This document shows positions 1-14,600 of a stretch of DNA of 64,000 nt, in pieces. Every line of letters begins with the position of its first letter. Positions within the stretch are counted from its first letter, which is position 1. This stretch comes from Ligustrum vulgare (lineage: Eukaryota > Streptophyta > Magnoliopsida > Lamiales > Oleaceae), in NCBI GenBank assembly GCA_963555705.1, contig OY743181.1, positions 30,260,513 to 30,324,512 on the forward strand. Reading direction: 5' to 3'. The translations under genes were made by a program, and so were the position numbers. Below the pieces are notes generated by a model. That model worked only from the letters and a program-made list of their open reading frames with translations. It ran no database searches and was not told where the DNA came from.

Positions 1-1393
1 ATTTGAAGAGCCGATTTTTTTATGTATAATTATTTATTATTATCCTTATATAAGTTTTGGTACTCAAAATCGTCGTTTCAATCATTTTTGTTTAAAAAAA
101 TTTGGGGCATCCGCCCCCGAACTCTCAGAAGGGGACCTCCCCCATTTGAAAATTTTAGCCTCCACTCGCTAAAAATCCTGGCTCCGTCCTTGCGTGAAAA
201 CCAAATGCAATTTCGTCAAAAATAAAAGTCTAAACTTGCTGTTGGTGAAGTCGTGTGCCGTGTGGAAGTGGAAAGAAAAGAACTTGATTTGATTCTATAA
301 CAAATTAATGCTTGGAATACTAATTAATCTAATTAATATATCTTTACAAAGATAAGCGATGGGTGAGAAATGGGTGGAAAGACTGCTGAAGTTGGCTAAA
401 AATAAGGATATGGATACGTGTTTAACCTCCACCAATTTGAAATAATTTGACCATTTTCTAACTATATACAAGGATGCCATGTCCCATGACTTCAAATAAA
501 GTTTGTGAATATATATATATATATATATATAATAAAATAATCCTAAAGAAATTTATAAGTTTCATGTTTTCTTTGAATTGAAATAATATGGGTCGATCTC
601 GACCAAAATAAATTTTTTCTCGACTCCGACTTACACTATTTCATGTAAGCTACAAAATGACACCAATGTTGATATACTTTTATCAACCTTTAAAATATCT
701 TAAATATTTAACCCAATTAAAATTATCAATATTTCAAATTAAGAAGACATTAATTTAAAACACTTGAATTTGCTTTGAAAAATATTTCATGCTCGACTAA
801 TAAGTTCGACAATTTAAAAATAAACACAAATTCGAACATGCAACATGATAAAATATTTCTCACAATTAAACAAAATAATTGCTAGGAAAGTACCCGCAAC
901 ATCTTGTCGTAACCAATAATTAATTTAATTAGGAAGTGTCGCAGCGACGTTACAAGCTCATAAAAATACTTTGGAACTTAACATAAAAACATTTCATTAG
1001 ACTTAAAATTTCTGGACGCTAAATCGCACATAAAACTTTTTCAACTAATAAATTATGCATGGTAAATATGCTTATATATTTCATAACATGATGCAAGATG
1101 TCTCATAATCATGCTAAAAGAATAATTTTCATTTCACACCTTGGATCAATTGAAGAGTGGTCGAATAGTGATTAGTGAGCAATGCGTGCCAAGGATTTTC
1201 CACATTGTTACTTGGTTAAAATTTACAAAAACTTAACTTTATTTTGAAACTCATAAAATTTATGGGAAACTAAATTATTATCCAAAATAATAGAATCATG
1301 CACTTCAACATTTACAACATAAAAACTTAAAACGTGAACAGTGAACATTGACAATTTAAATAAGGAATTGTAATCTAAAGTTTTGATTTAAAA
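1..1393. other. AT-rich flank without a recognisable gene
   Basis: No coding sequence is supported here. A short (AT)n run lies near 510-530. The two short open frames (about 22-225 and 295-495) have no recognisable protein and look like chance frames. The right end meets the 3' end of a decayed Helitron at 1394, so part of this stretch is the older DNA into which that element inserted. Confidence 0.6.
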
Positions 1394-1995
1394 CTAGTGA
1401 ATCACCTATACGATGCATGAGAAGCAACGTCTGGATAAAGTTAATCTTATACTAAATAAAATGAATCTAGAGACAAAATAAATAGCATTCGCAAACAAAA
1501 GATAACATCATCATTTATTGGTTTCATAGTACTAAAAATTTTGGAAAACTTCTTTGTACACTACATTTGTTGTTGAATTTGTTGGTCTTCCCTCCTTGTC
1601 ACAAATCAGCATTTTCAATCCCTAACGACTGGTCACCCTAGATATAGCAATATTAAGTTGTCCATGAGTAAAGACCGGCCTTTCAAGAAGTTCCACAAAC
1701 GAAAGTGACTGTCCTTGACTCTTATTGATGATCATGGCATATGACACGATCAATGGAAATTATTTTTTTCGAAATTTAACGTATCCTTAAATCTGAAGGG
1801 CTATTCTCGGAATAAAAAACTTGTGACCTTCATTGCTACAAGATAAAATTCGACCTTCCAAAGCATGATCTCCAAGTCACGTAATTATCAACCTTGTTTC
1901 GTTGCACATCCCTGAGTACGATCAATATTCGTCAACAGCATGACCAAAACTCCCACTTTAAGTTTCAAGTTCAAAAATTTAGTTGAATGTATGTT
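1394..1995 (-). mobile_element. Helitron helicase C-terminal remnant with 3' terminus
   Basis: Read on the minus strand, about 1990 to 1535 encodes the end of a Helitron Rep/helicase (Pif1-like). The order is a VGVLVML(L)TNID-type block, a FIPRIA-type block, the motif [14 protein letters not shown], then [15 protein letters not shown] and a C-terminal VVYKEVFQN. Stops break it (TAA before the FPLIVSYAM block, TAG after AISRVTSR), as does at least one frameshift, so it is dead. About 140 bp past the coding end the minus strand ends in CTAG followed by T, as Helitron 3' ends do. The 25 bp before that terminus resemble the one at 46561. The family is well supported by the motif series; the terminus is inferred. 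Confidence 0.85.
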
Positions 1996-2183
1996 TTCAA
2001 ACAAATTACCACTTCCCTTAAAAGAAAAATTTAGAATCTCAATTTTTCCTTTCTTTTATGAAAATCTGTATTTTTTTTAAACAGTGAACAGTGTTCACTA
2101 CTGTTCACGTGAATATTGCAGATTTTTTTTTTTTTTTAAAATTCTATAAAAATATAAATTTTAGAGTCTATAGAATCGTTTGG

Positions 2184-2195
2184 GCTCTGATATCA
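2184..2195 (-). other. primer-binding site, initiator-tRNA-Met type
   Basis: The minus strand reads TGATATCAGAGC, one mismatch from TGGTATCAGAGC, the usual plant primer site complementary to the 3' end of initiator tRNA-Met. It sits two bases inside the LTR end at 2198. This orients the element: the LTR on its right is the 5' LTR and the body runs leftwards. Confidence 0.7.
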
Positions 2196-2197
2196 CT

Positions 2198-3451
2198 TGT
2201 AACGCCCCAGATTCTTTTCTTAAATAAACTCAGAGTTTTACTAAAAACAATTCGATTTTCTTCACAAAAATGCAGAAGCATAAAACAACAAATACTTCTT
2301 TACTTTTAAAAATAAATTATATTCATAAGCTTGCCAAACATGAAACTGAAAGTTTTTCCCGACAAATCCATAATAACTTAATAACATAAACATGACTTGA
2401 ACAATAATTAAAACTAGAATTGAAAACTCAATACTTTAATTTATTCAAATCCACTTGATAGTCCACATCACCATTCCACCACATATCTTATCGACCCGAA
2501 CTAGCCTGTAAAATTTTAAAGTAAGAGTGAGTATTTAAAAATACTAAGTAAGATACGTGCCGTTTCCATACACAATTACATATAACAATAATATAAACAC
2601 TTCATATCATATTGCATTTAGAGTATCTCAGTGATCAAACGAGACACCCATCACAGTCTTTTTTGATTTTTCCGAAAGATTTCACATTTCATTCGTTTGA
2701 ACCAAAAAAAGTTTACATTTCATTGGTCAATCCTGAATGTCCACTAACAATTCATGCATATTAAATTAAATACATAAAAGTATAATGAAGCATACCACTT
2801 GCACGAAATGTATATTACCTTAATAGGTTAAAAGTATTTCTGCAACCAAATTATATGCAATCTCTTCAATTTATTTCCCAGATGACATGAACTTATGTCA
2901 AATATGTATAAAAACTTGATGATGTATCTTCTGGATTTTGAAGTATTTATAGATCCAACCATTATACACAATTGATTCCCATTATAGTTTTATTGAAATT
3001 GGCTTGTCCCACAAAACACGGATAAGGGTGAAATTGAATAGTAAAGTTTAGATTGGATTGGGATATTTTTTTCCTCAATATATGAGCAATTAAAGCCTCT
3101 CACATGACAATAACCAAAAAAAAAGACTCCTAATTATCCTTTAATAGAGGCTAAATTAATTAAAACAATTCCAATTAGACTCCTATTCGTTCAATAAAAA
3201 ATAACTTGATATGGTCTTATCCAAAACAAAATTCTTTTAGGTCAAGACACCTAATTAATTACGATTTACAAAATGAGTCCAATATCAATACAGTAGTTTT
3301 CTCTCTATCAATAATTAAATATTTGGCCTAAACTAAATTTTTCGTCAAAATATAGAACACTTTAGTCATTCGATTTTTCAAAATTATTTAAAAAAAAAAA
3401 AGATAAAATTGTAAAATAATTCTATTCTTCAAAAAATTTCAGGGTGTTACA
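2198..3451 (-). mobile_element. 5' LTR (TGTAACGCCCC...GGGTGTTACA family)
   Basis: A 1254-bp LTR bounded by TGTAACGCCCC and GGGTGTTACA, which form short inverted ends starting TG and ending CA. A tRNA-Met-type primer site abuts its left end. An internal block around 2515-2570 (AGTAAGAGTGAG then AAGTAAGATACGTGCC) recurs at about 49665-49707 in the solo LTR at 49253, so the two are one family. The element body runs left and is overwritten by the Helitron remnant. The partner LTR is outside the window, so no target duplication can be checked. Confidence 0.8.
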
Positions 3452-4448
3452 ATTTATTTCCTTGGAAAATAAGTTATTGTTAATTCATTTCTTGAAACTT
3501 ATTTTCTTTCCGCCCAAATTTTATGTTGGCAATTAATCGGACCCTAAATGAAATTGCAAATGAGATTTTAGTGAAGGTCAGCAGTGAAGCAGCTCCACAA
3601 AAATTGACAACAGTTTTTCTATGTTCATATTGTCATTTGTGTTAATTAGAGTTGATTGTATGTTGGATTAAAGAGACCTTGATTACATACTTTGGACAGC
3701 TCATGCAATTGATTGATGATTGTGACAAAAATCAGTGCAGTAGCTTGTATAAAAAATTAGGTTTGTGGAAAGAATGACTGAGATTATGTAGTATTCAAAT
3801 GACATATCGAGTGGACAAAATATCTAGTTGCTTGGAACTATCATCTTTTGATCCCACCTACTAGGCTATGAGTACCCATTTGCCTCTAAATCATAAAAAT
3901 TAAATTTTTAATAGATTTTGTTAAAAATTGATGGAATGTGTAGTTCAAAAGCTGTCGGTCATGAAATGTGTAGTTAAAAATTAATTGTTGAGTTTGAATT
4001 GGATTTTAATTCACTTATTTAATGGAACCAAACATGTATATTATATGTTTTGGCTAAATGTTTTATGTTATATTCCTTCTCAATGTCAGAAACGAAAACC
4101 ATCTTCCCTACGCTATTTATCTTAGTTTGAGTAAAAAAATTGTAATGTATTTCCTTATGTATTTTGTAATTTGTTAGGAGGCAAACCTTTTAGATTGGAT
4201 TAAACTGCACATTAACATATTTTTTAAGCTAACTAAATGAGTTTTCTCTATATGTGAAAATAACCGTTCATTGCTTGACCTTTAAGCATCAGGCTCACCT
4301 ATAAATTCACTGTATAAATAATTACTTCTATATTCATTGGGTTTTCAAACTCTCCGAATCAAGACAATAGATGGTTAGGTCCTTCTAGCTTCAATGAAAA
4401 GTGAGAATATTTTTGACTGAACATTGCTTATGTTTTCTTGCATTGAAG
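3452..4448. other. Probable ACBP4 intron sequence; no exon recognised
   Basis: Single-copy-looking AT-rich DNA just upstream of the first recognisable ACBP4 exon. The first 100 bp (about 3460-3545) resemble the end of the Tourist-like MITE family at 8294. No reading frame matching the N-terminal acyl-CoA-binding domain was found. It is taken as part of an intron that extends beyond the left edge. Confidence 0.45.
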
Positions 4449-7400
4449 CTGGAATGGACTTGGAAACATGGCTTCCACAGAGGCAATGCGTCTCTTTGTC
4501 AAAATTTTGGAGGTTTGTGCAAAGTTTAGTTAAAGTAGATCTCATTATAATATCACTTGATTAAAACATTGACACATCAAATTTGCAATTTTTCTGAACA
4601 GGAAGAAGATCCAGGATGGTATTCAAGAACCTCAAACTTTGATGTGGAGCCTGTTGTAGATGTTGAAATGAATGTAAGTTTTCCACCACCTTTTGTTCTT
4701 TTTCTATATTACTTCTTTTATCATGCAAAATACTGTAGCCTTTTTAACTGCAAAAACTCCATAGAAGCATGTCTAAGTTGTTGTCACTGTTTTTTTTTTT
4801 CCCCTTGCAAAGACATCTCACCCATGGCTGAAAATTTTTGTCAGATGATTTAATTATTTAATTTTTTTTCCCCGGTGGTGCTACACTTGTTTCTTACTAA
4901 TTAATTTTATAACTTCAAACTTTGGGCTATGTTATCTTGTCTACATGGATCGTGTTGGATAAGATCAACTTTTAGAAATGGGATGCCTTGCATGTTAAAA
5001 TATGGATATTACCTAGTTAAAGGCATTCTTCATACATGATTGCATTGGCATCGAAAATCACATTTCTTTGAGCCTATTTTCCAGGACTGTTAGTCAATAA
5101 CCATTGGAGTGTTCAAAATTTGATTATTTCTATAAAAGCTAATTAAATTTGATATCTATCTCACATCTTTTTGAATGCTTAACCTACCATCACCGTGCAA
5201 GTGTGATAACTTATGAGCTTTAAGGCACATGTATTCTTCCAATATGGTAGACATTTTTTTTTTTTTTTTGGAACTTCTTGTTGATAAAATAATCAACTTG
5301 TTATTGTTGTTCTCGTCCGAATACCTCGAATTAATGTTGATTTTTACAAATTTAGTGACGACACCAAAGGAATAATAGATTCTACAATAGCCTACCGATT
5401 TCAATGTCACCTCTTTTTTAAAGTATAAGAAAAAGCCAATCATCATGAAATAGCACCTCAACTTTTTTTAAGGTTTCCCAATTGGATCTACCAAAATGCA
5501 AAGCTAACTTGCTTCTTATTTCCTCCAATATACGGGTTTATTAGGTTTAGATTCCAATTCCAATTGCAAATTATATACCTTGACATGATCGTCACTATAT
5601 GAGCAAGTTGCATTGACACGGGCTTATGCCATACTTAACAAAGATGAAATTATATGTCCCATAGGTTGGCCTGTTGTTAAGCGCCATTTAAATATTGTAT
5701 TGGAGAAATATCACCACACAAGATTTTAGGATTCAAACCATTGATAAACCTGGAAGCTGTGATTTGGGGAGCTTTATAAATATAACAATTGTGCAATAAC
5801 TCTTTTGAAGTGGGCTAGATACGTACTAATAGTTGACGGTGCTTGTCTACAATGCAAAAAGAGTTGATTTAACAGTGAATTCGATAATACACTTGAGCAT
5901 ATTTATTACTTAAAATTTGTTTCATCTTATCTTATGAAGTATATGGTGTTGACCCAAGTGATCAATGTTAACACGAAAAGAAACTCTATTAACATTTAGC
6001 AGATTCGACAAGTGTCATATTAGCAAGACGAAGACGATGTGACTCGCTCAAATTGTATAAGTCTAAGAATTTCAAGAGAATCGAGTTAATCAAGAAATGA
6101 ATAGGTCAATGAGACCATCAAAGTCTTATAGCTAGAAAGAGATTTGCCTAGGAGAATGTACGCTCCCAACAAAGTTCTTAAACAAAGGACATTTGTATTG
6201 AGTGCAAGGGGAAGGAACATGATCTTGGTATTATTTTAGAGAGAAGAAAAAGTTAATTATTATTCCATATATGAAAACTTATATACAAGGTATATTTTGC
6301 AATGATCACTAATCTATTCCCTAACAACTATTAGACTACTATATTGGTGCAATTATAAGTAACTATATACATCTCAAGTTGGTGCATAGATATCACACAT
6401 GCCCAATTTGGAGATCGATGTATAGAATGGACCACTAACAACTTCATGTGTTATTATGTCGGCTAGTTGATCACAATTTTAATGTATGCGATCTTTATAT
6501 TTTTAGAGTTGAGATTGTATTTGATATAATTTTTGTTCAGCTCAACGTGCTTCGTTTGAGCATATAATACCTAGTTGTTCACTATCTGGGTAACCGCTTT
6601 TTGTTGCAAAAGAGTAGAATAGGTTTGTTTGGACCAAAACTAAGTTCACTAAGAAGAAGTTTCAGCCATTTAAGCTTAGAATTTGCATGTTGTAAAGCAT
6701 GATACTCTGGATCCGCACTAGATAGTGAGTACACCAATTTGCAACCCACGGTCCTTTTTTCGGGGGCAAAGAGACCCTCTCCCAAGTAGAATTTTTTTGG
6801 AGAGCATTCATTTCTTCTAAAGCATATCAGATTTCCACTTAAGTTGATCAAAAGCTTCTTGAAAAAAAAAACTAGGATAGGCATAGATAGAAGTGTTGAA
6901 GGGCATATGCCAGGTTAGTCTTAGATAAATAGTGATAAGACATATAATCAGATATAGGGAAGATAGCATTGGAAGAAGATTTTTTTGAGATCTTGACAAC
7001 ATCCTTAGAGTAGTTTGAAAATTTTGACAACATCCTTAGAATAGTTTGAAAATCAATTATGAAAGCATGCATACGGTTAATGAGAAAGACAACAGTCCTC
7101 AGTAAATCATAATACTGGGCTACCTCAAGAATATGTCAATTTTTACGCTCTATTATGCCATTCTGTTATGGCATGTAAGCACAAGTTATTTGACGGAAAA
7201 TGTCGTGATTTGTGAAGAAGTTGGCATGTGTAACTGTGTTTGGTTCACAAACTCATGACCATTGACAAAATGAAAAACCTTAAATTGGGTATGAAATTGC
7301 ATCTCAACCATTTGTGAGAATTGTAGAATAATATGCACGACATCACTCTTAGATTTGAACACTTATATCAAACACACCCTGGTACAATTTCATAGAAAAA

Positions 7401-8568
7401 GAAACAAAATATTTATAACATGAAGTAAATGAGGTAAACAAGGTCCCCAAACATTAGTACGAACACGAGCAAAGGGAACAAAACTTCTATTGACACTAAT
7501 TTAAAAAGGTACACAATGATTTTTGACAAAAATAGATGGTTAACATTGCATTGTAAGTTAGGAATATTTAGAAACAACTTAGGAAACAAGTATTCTAAAT
7601 AAGAAAATGAAGGATGCCTAATTGACAATGCTACAAAAAAATCTATTTCTAGGAGATGTTGTACTATTTACTTGAGTAACATGTCTAGCCTCTGTTTGCA
7701 ACTTACTTGTCCCCTCTATCTCTGCTTGCAACTTAATTGTCCCCTCCAAAAAAATATAGTCCTTCTCTTTCTCTACCAGTTTCTATCGTTATTTTCTTTA
7801 GATTTTCCTGAAAAAACAATGAGAACGTGAAAAGATTACGTAACAAGCTAGATTCTTTGTGATTTAACTGATAGACAATAGGTTGATAGAGATAGCAGGT
7901 GCAAGTAAAACGAATGACAAGTATAGAAACAACATAATTTTCATAGAATATATGACAGAAGTCCTCCCAAAGCTGACAGTATGTAATAGAACATTTGGGC
8001 ACAAGACTCGAATCGTTACAGATATTATTTGAAATCCTCGTGTTAGGTATTCATTCAGATTTTATGCTCTGCTGAGTTTTGATGTTTTACTTTGTATTCT
8101 CGTTTGATTGATGTCAACTAATGTTCCATAATGCTCTAAATTACATCATCTTTACTACTAGTTCTTTATTTCCTTTTTTATCTTTTAATCGGAAGAACTA
8201 AAACACTGTCTTGGGACTTATAAATCAACGAATTTACTCGTTTCATCTTATCTTTATTGCCATGTAAAAAAGAGACGAAGAAACAAACATTAAGGCTGCG
8301 CTTGAAACCACATACAAAATTCCACCCAAGTTTTCCACCTTGTATTGTTTGATTGTCAACATTTTACTTGGAAAATGATTTCCACCTTTGTCCATCACGC
8401 GCCTAAGTTCTTGGAAATTAAGGAAATTGTTTTCCTACCTATATACTGGAATTTATTTTCTTGGCAAATGAGAATTGATTTTGCAACGCGTTTGATTATT
8501 TTTGTTGTTGTTAATTGATTTTTTTTTTCAAAAATTAACATTATTACTATCAAGTACAAATGTGTGGA

Positions 8569-8633
<65 letters not shown>

Positions 8634-11600
8634 TTTGATTAAAATAACTAAATTTTTCTTTATTTTCCATGGAAAATAATGTCAATCAAATAACAAAAGT
8701 TGGAAAATTCTCCACTTTTTTCAACTAAAAAATTAATCCAATCAAACACATTAAACTTTCAATTCCCTGGAATTAATTTTCTTTCCACCCAAATTCTAAC
8801 CTCGCTATCAAACACAGCCTAAGTTTATGAAGCAATCTTAAATAGTAGATATCTTTCTTGTCATATGCCTGTATTATTTCAGGTATCGACTCTTAAACTT
8901 GTTCATTTACTGAATTTTTATTATCTGTTGGTTCAGCACCACCCAAAGTTTGAGGCTGTCACAGAGAATGAAAGTTCTTTTCCTGAGACTAAGACTATTC
9001 CCGCGGAAAATGGCTACCTTTCAGAAACTCAGGATAAAGATGTCGTGTCTGAAGGTCTTGATGTAGTTAGCGTATATGACCAGTGGGTGGCACCCCCAGT
9101 GTCCGGCACTCGCCCTAAAGGCCGATATGAGGTATTTGTACCTCATTTTATTTTCTCAACATATGTTGGTTTTTGTGCTCTCTATTTAGTTTGTTAATAG
9201 AACCTGATGATATCCACAGCATGGAGCTGCAGTTATAGATGATAATATGTATCTATTTGGTGGAAACCATAATGGACGCTACTTAAACGATCTCCAGGTA
9301 TTGGAATTACACTACTAATACTCAGATGTCATAAATGCACGCCTCGGCATTTTAGTCTATAGAATACCACAATTCAGACAGTAGGCTTCCAATTATCTGA
9401 AATATTCAACATATCAAGAACACTTTCAGTATTGTGCAGCTGCAATTTGGGTTGAAATTTAAATGGTATAGGAAATTTGAGAATCCTTTTTTACTCCGTT
9501 TCATGTCTTTGGAATTCCAGTTACATTAGCTACACTGTCTTGTTGGGAGATCTTTGCATTCTTTAAATTCATCTCTCTTTGCTTTAAGCTTGCTCAAGAC
9601 ATCAGTTATGATATTTTTTAATTTGAGGAACATTGTAGGTTCTGGAATTGAGAAATTGGACGTGGTCTAAGGTTGAAGTTCAAGCAGGAACTGAGGGTGC
9701 AATTACTCCATGTGCTGGCCATTCCTTGGTTAGTTTGAAAATTGTTTGTTATCAAATGAAAAGCAGTTATCGCCACTAACGACTTTTGCATTATAATTAC
9801 ACAATCAACCATCTCATGGAAATTCTACACTGGATACTTTGCTACTATCATGTTATTTGAAACATATTTTTCCTTGTAGATACCTTGGGACGGGAATAAG
9901 CTTCTTTCAATAGCTGGACACACAAAGGATCCTTCTGAAACTTTACAAGGTTGAAGTTGTGCCTCGTTTGATTTCGAAACAATGCATTTATTTATTTGTT
10001 TTTATTTTTATTAATATTATTTTTTAAATATTCTTCAAATAGGATTGTAATGCTGAAGCATAAAAAGTCACTATGTTGTAGGAATCCTAACATTATAAGA
10101 GAGTTGGATTTTGAACTCCAATATATTCATGGTCCTTATGTGGTGCATTTTTAACATAAACACATATATAATCTTAGATTTTAAATATTTAATTTATTAG
10201 TTTGATGAAATTCAATTTGCTCGATGCTATTGCTCTCTCTTTCGCAAAGTTGAAAGCATAAAGTAATTTTTGATCTGAAATTTCTTTCTGCAGTCTCCCC
10301 ACCTCCCCTCTCTTCCAAAAAAAAAAAATAAAAAATAAAAATGATTAACTCAATGGATTATACTTAATTACCTTCCAACAAGTCTGGCCTGAGTTTGATT
10401 TTTCTTCTCAATACTTAACTAACTTATTACAACAGTGAAGGTGTTTGATCTGCAAACTCGTACCTGGTCAACCTTGAAGACTTATGGAAAGCCACCGGTA
10501 ACAATCTGTTATCCCCAATAATTTTATCTGTTATTCCCCAATCTTTGGAATTCATTGTAACGCTTTCAAGTTCCAACTCAGAGTCTGAATATCAGATACG
10601 GAAGTAAGCAATTTCTTCATCTCATTTTAATAAGCTACTTCATTTCAAACTATCCAAGCTAATCAGATAAAAAAATCTTAAAATCTAGCATTCTTTGTTA
10701 TCTGGATGTTAGATTCTAGTCCAGATATCTTTCAACTACTACTCTTGTCTATTTACCAGAGCTGTTACTAGTCAATCATGTTTATGCTTTTTATCTTCTG
10801 AAAATAATTTTAAATAGATATGTGTTGAAATGCTTTTGCTTGATAAGATTCTGCTTAAATTTTATTACTATTGAAAATTTCTAACATTTATTCTTTTTAG
10901 GTTTCTCGTGGAGGGCAGTCAGTGACCCCTGTGGGCTCAACCCTAGTCATATTTGGTGGACAAGATGCAAAGAGATCTCTTTTGAATGATTTGCATATTT
11001 TGGATTTGGAAACCATGACATGGGACGAAATGGACACAGTGTAAGTTTTTTTTTTTTTTAATTTTTTTATTTGAGAATTCCAGAATCAGGCTCTTGGTTT
11101 GCAGCTTTTATTTTGAAGCCGTTGAGCTACTTAATCTCAACAGGATTTTGTATTTCTGAATGTGATTTAAAGTTGAGTTTATGAACAGCAACCTGATTTG
11201 GTGCTCATATAATGGTTTTCATGCTTTCCATCCATGTTTGTTATTCTTTGAAAACAATTATGGCACATCAAATGATTAAATCAACATTTGGACTCTTCCC
11301 TCTCATATGATCGAGGAGAATTTAGATTGTGTCACATTCGTTCACTTGATAAGTTCTTTTATGTATTAGTTGTGTTCATCTCTGTAGTAATTTTCAGGGG
11401 AGTGCCTCCTTCTCCAAGGTCTGATCATGCTGCTGCAGTACACGCAGATCGTTACCTTCTTATCTTTGGTGGGGGATCACATGCAACCTGCTTCAATGAT
11501 CTTCACGTTCTTGATCTGCAAACCGTGAGACTAAAATCTCATTCCATTAGTTGCTCACTTCTAACTTCTCATTATTCAAAATACATAAAATTCAATGTGT

Positions 11601-14600
11601 TTTGACTCCATAGATGGAATGGTCCAGACCAATTCAACAGGGTGAGATACCAAGTCCTCGTGCTGGTCATGCCGGTGTCACAGTTGGAGAGAATTGGTTC
11701 CTTGTCGGTGGTGGTGACAATAAGAGTGGTATGGATTTGATACCTTATCTAGTTATTAACTTTGAGAATAATTTCTAGCCAAAATTTTTTGTTGGACTTC
11801 TTGTTTTACGCCCTTTACACGAGCCTTTGTATGTACTAAGGGAGTCATGAGCTGAAAACACTACTTCTCAAAGCATGTGCATGTTGATAACATCCTTGTT
11901 ACTTTCTATTTCAATATGGCATTAATCCTCCTGTATTAATTGTTGTGGTTATGAGAAACTTGATACAAATGAACAAGATCTTGAAATATAGCCCATGTTT
12001 GATATCCATTATTTACAAGAAATACATTTTGTAATAGTAAATTTTTGAGAATGTGAAGTTAAAAAGTAGTTTTTTTTTTTTTTGGGTATGTATAAGATTA
12101 TTTTAATGGTAGAGTTTGTGGCTGAAAATGAGTTTTGCAAAAAATAAGGGGTCACTCTGTGTTTCAGTTTTGAATTCATTTTCGATTTTGTGTTTTGAGT
12201 GTATTTTTTAGTTTTTGAAAATGTGTTTGCCTTGTCATTTAAAAAATTATTTCCCTCAAAAAAGAAAGCTCAAAAACAAGTTTGCTTTCAAATTTTGAGA
12301 AATACCATATTACATATGAAAATTACACCCGAGGTCCAAAACTTTCAAACATGTGCTAGAAGGTCCCCATCTTTAACCTCCCCACCCCAACCCATCAACG
12401 CCGGCGAGACCATATGCGTCGCACAACGGCAAACTACCCACAACCCACCCACACTGCCCTCAACTATAGTTATCCCCCCTCATGCCACCCCCAACCCACC
12501 CATGTTGCCCCCAACCTAAATGTGTGCGAACCAGAAGTGATGTAGAAATCAATGGAGAAGAAGTTTAGCAGGAAGAGAAAGAGTAGGAAATGTCACAGGA
12601 GAAAAAAAGGAGGGAGAGAGTGGGTAGTGGGCAGCAACCACAACGCGCGTAAACTTTCATTCACCTACTACCTTTCAATTCCAAGTACAACCATATGAAT
12701 AACAGAACAACGTAATTGTTAAAGGGGCTTAGACCAAACCCATATACAAGTCCAATAAAAAAACATAAAGCCAGAATGATCCTCCCTACAGCCCAACTTG
12801 CATATAATAGTTCTATGAATCGGTCTATAGGTACCAGTCATTTTGAAGTTGTTCATGGTTATAAACCTAGGAAGCCGTTAGACCTTATTCTCATGTCTAC
12901 ACATGCTAGTGTGTCTATGTCAGCTAAGGCATTTGTACAATATCTTCATGACTTGCATATTGAGATCAATAAACAACTTGAAGCAAGTAATGCATCATAT
13001 AAACTTCGTGCTGATTTACATAAACAACATGTTGAATTTAATATTTGGGATCATGTTATGATTTCAAATTAGGCCTGAGCGGCATCCAAGTTGCAAGCTC
13101 ATAATGAAGGTCTTTTTAAAATTTTAAACGTGTTGGTCCAAATGCATATGCCATTGATTTACCATCACATTTTAGCTCACTCTACCTTCAATGTTGAGGA
13201 CTTAGTTACTTACAAAAGCCATTTTAACCCCCTCTGATGATCCTTTTATACCTCCATCCTTGGACCCTCAACCTGAACATGTTATACCAGTCCCGATTCA
13301 ACCTGTCATAGAACACAAAGATAAAATTGGTGTTATTTTAGATGAACATATTGTGTTGACCAAAGATGGAGAGATTCAACGCTTCCTTGTTCGTTGTATA
13401 GGTCGCTTGATTCTGATTGTACTCTCAGAGAGACTTCAGCACATTGATCCCTATTTATTTGAGCATTATAGGTGCCAGCAGGATCTTCCTTTACTTGGCT
13501 CATCACCCTTATGTGTCTATAGACGTCGTAAGAAGTTTGTTCAACCACTTAGTTCGTGATTGAGAGTTGACAGCATATGAGTTGCCCACTAGACAGGGTC
13601 GAGTTTCTCTTGGGCAACAATGAGATTGCCTCATTTCTGGTTTTAAGTTGCAGAAGCAGCCTCCTTGCTTCCAGGGGCGGGGCTTTGTCTGTTCTTGACC
13701 TTGGTCTCAGCAGAGTTAGTAACCTTTCTCATTATTCCCTTTTAGCGAATTCTCAACGTGTCATTCCCACAGGCATGTCCAGTTCTTTCTTTTATTTGCC
13801 TTCCTTTTCGTTTTACTTATTTCTTCAGTTTTCTTCTTGATATACTCTTGTATTTAGATCATATTCATTTATACAAGGTTTTGTAAAAATTGTTATTGAA
13901 GAGTTCATTTACTTTGAGAATTTTATCTGTTAATACTGTTCCAAATTGGCTGTTGTCAGGAGTGATTATCAGTTATTGAGTGTTAATTCATTGATAAACC
14001 TACTTCTTGAAATATTTAAGAAAGTACTCGAGCTCTCTATATCCATCGTTGCTCCTAAATCACGTGTGCTACTTGTGAGATCTTCTGTGTCCCTTATTTT
14101 TCTTTAACTCTTTTGTAGGTGTCTCTGAAAATGTTGTCCTTAACATGTCCACACTGGTCTGGTCAGTTGTAAATACAGCTCAAGGACGCATTCCTCTTGC
14201 TAGTGAGGTATTTGACATCTAGTAAAATTAATCACTGACAATAATTACTGCTCAACCTTATATGTATATGATATGCTAATGATCTAATTGTGTATAGTAG
14301 ATTGTTGATAGATGCTAATGATATGCTAATGATCTAATTGTGTATAGTAGTCTGATGTAGTTACATGACTAGATTGTTGATAGATGCTCCATGTTGCAAG
14401 GGGGGTATTAAGTAAGAATAATAGAAGTCTTGTCCTAAGTGTTCCCACAGAGAGTCTCAACCTATCTATCATTAATAGAGGGATGAATTTGATGTAGTTA
14501 ATAATAATAATAAGCATATGATAAAATCTGGGACATTGACGGTGAGGCTCGTCTGTTATGCCAAAGTAAGATATCCTTCTCTTTCAAGGGCAACAAATAT

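Larger units (their letters stand above)
4674..8936. other. ACBP4 intron (4.3 kb) with transposon debris
   Basis: Large intron between the end of the acyl-CoA-binding domain and the linker exon at 8937. It holds a copia remnant (6580-7330) and a Tourist-like MITE (8294-8819). The stretches 4674-6580 and 7330-8293 hold no gene I recognise. Short frames there (for example 5156-5461 and 7733-8002 on the minus strand) show no known domain. Confidence 0.75.

Noticed and set aside
8395..8685. 96-codon frame with Tyr-Ile repeats
   Set aside because: Product of the (TA)n tract in the Tourist-like MITE.
12199..12519. 106-codon frame rich in Pro/Thr
   Set aside because: Low-complexity C-rich intron patch with no start context and no family.
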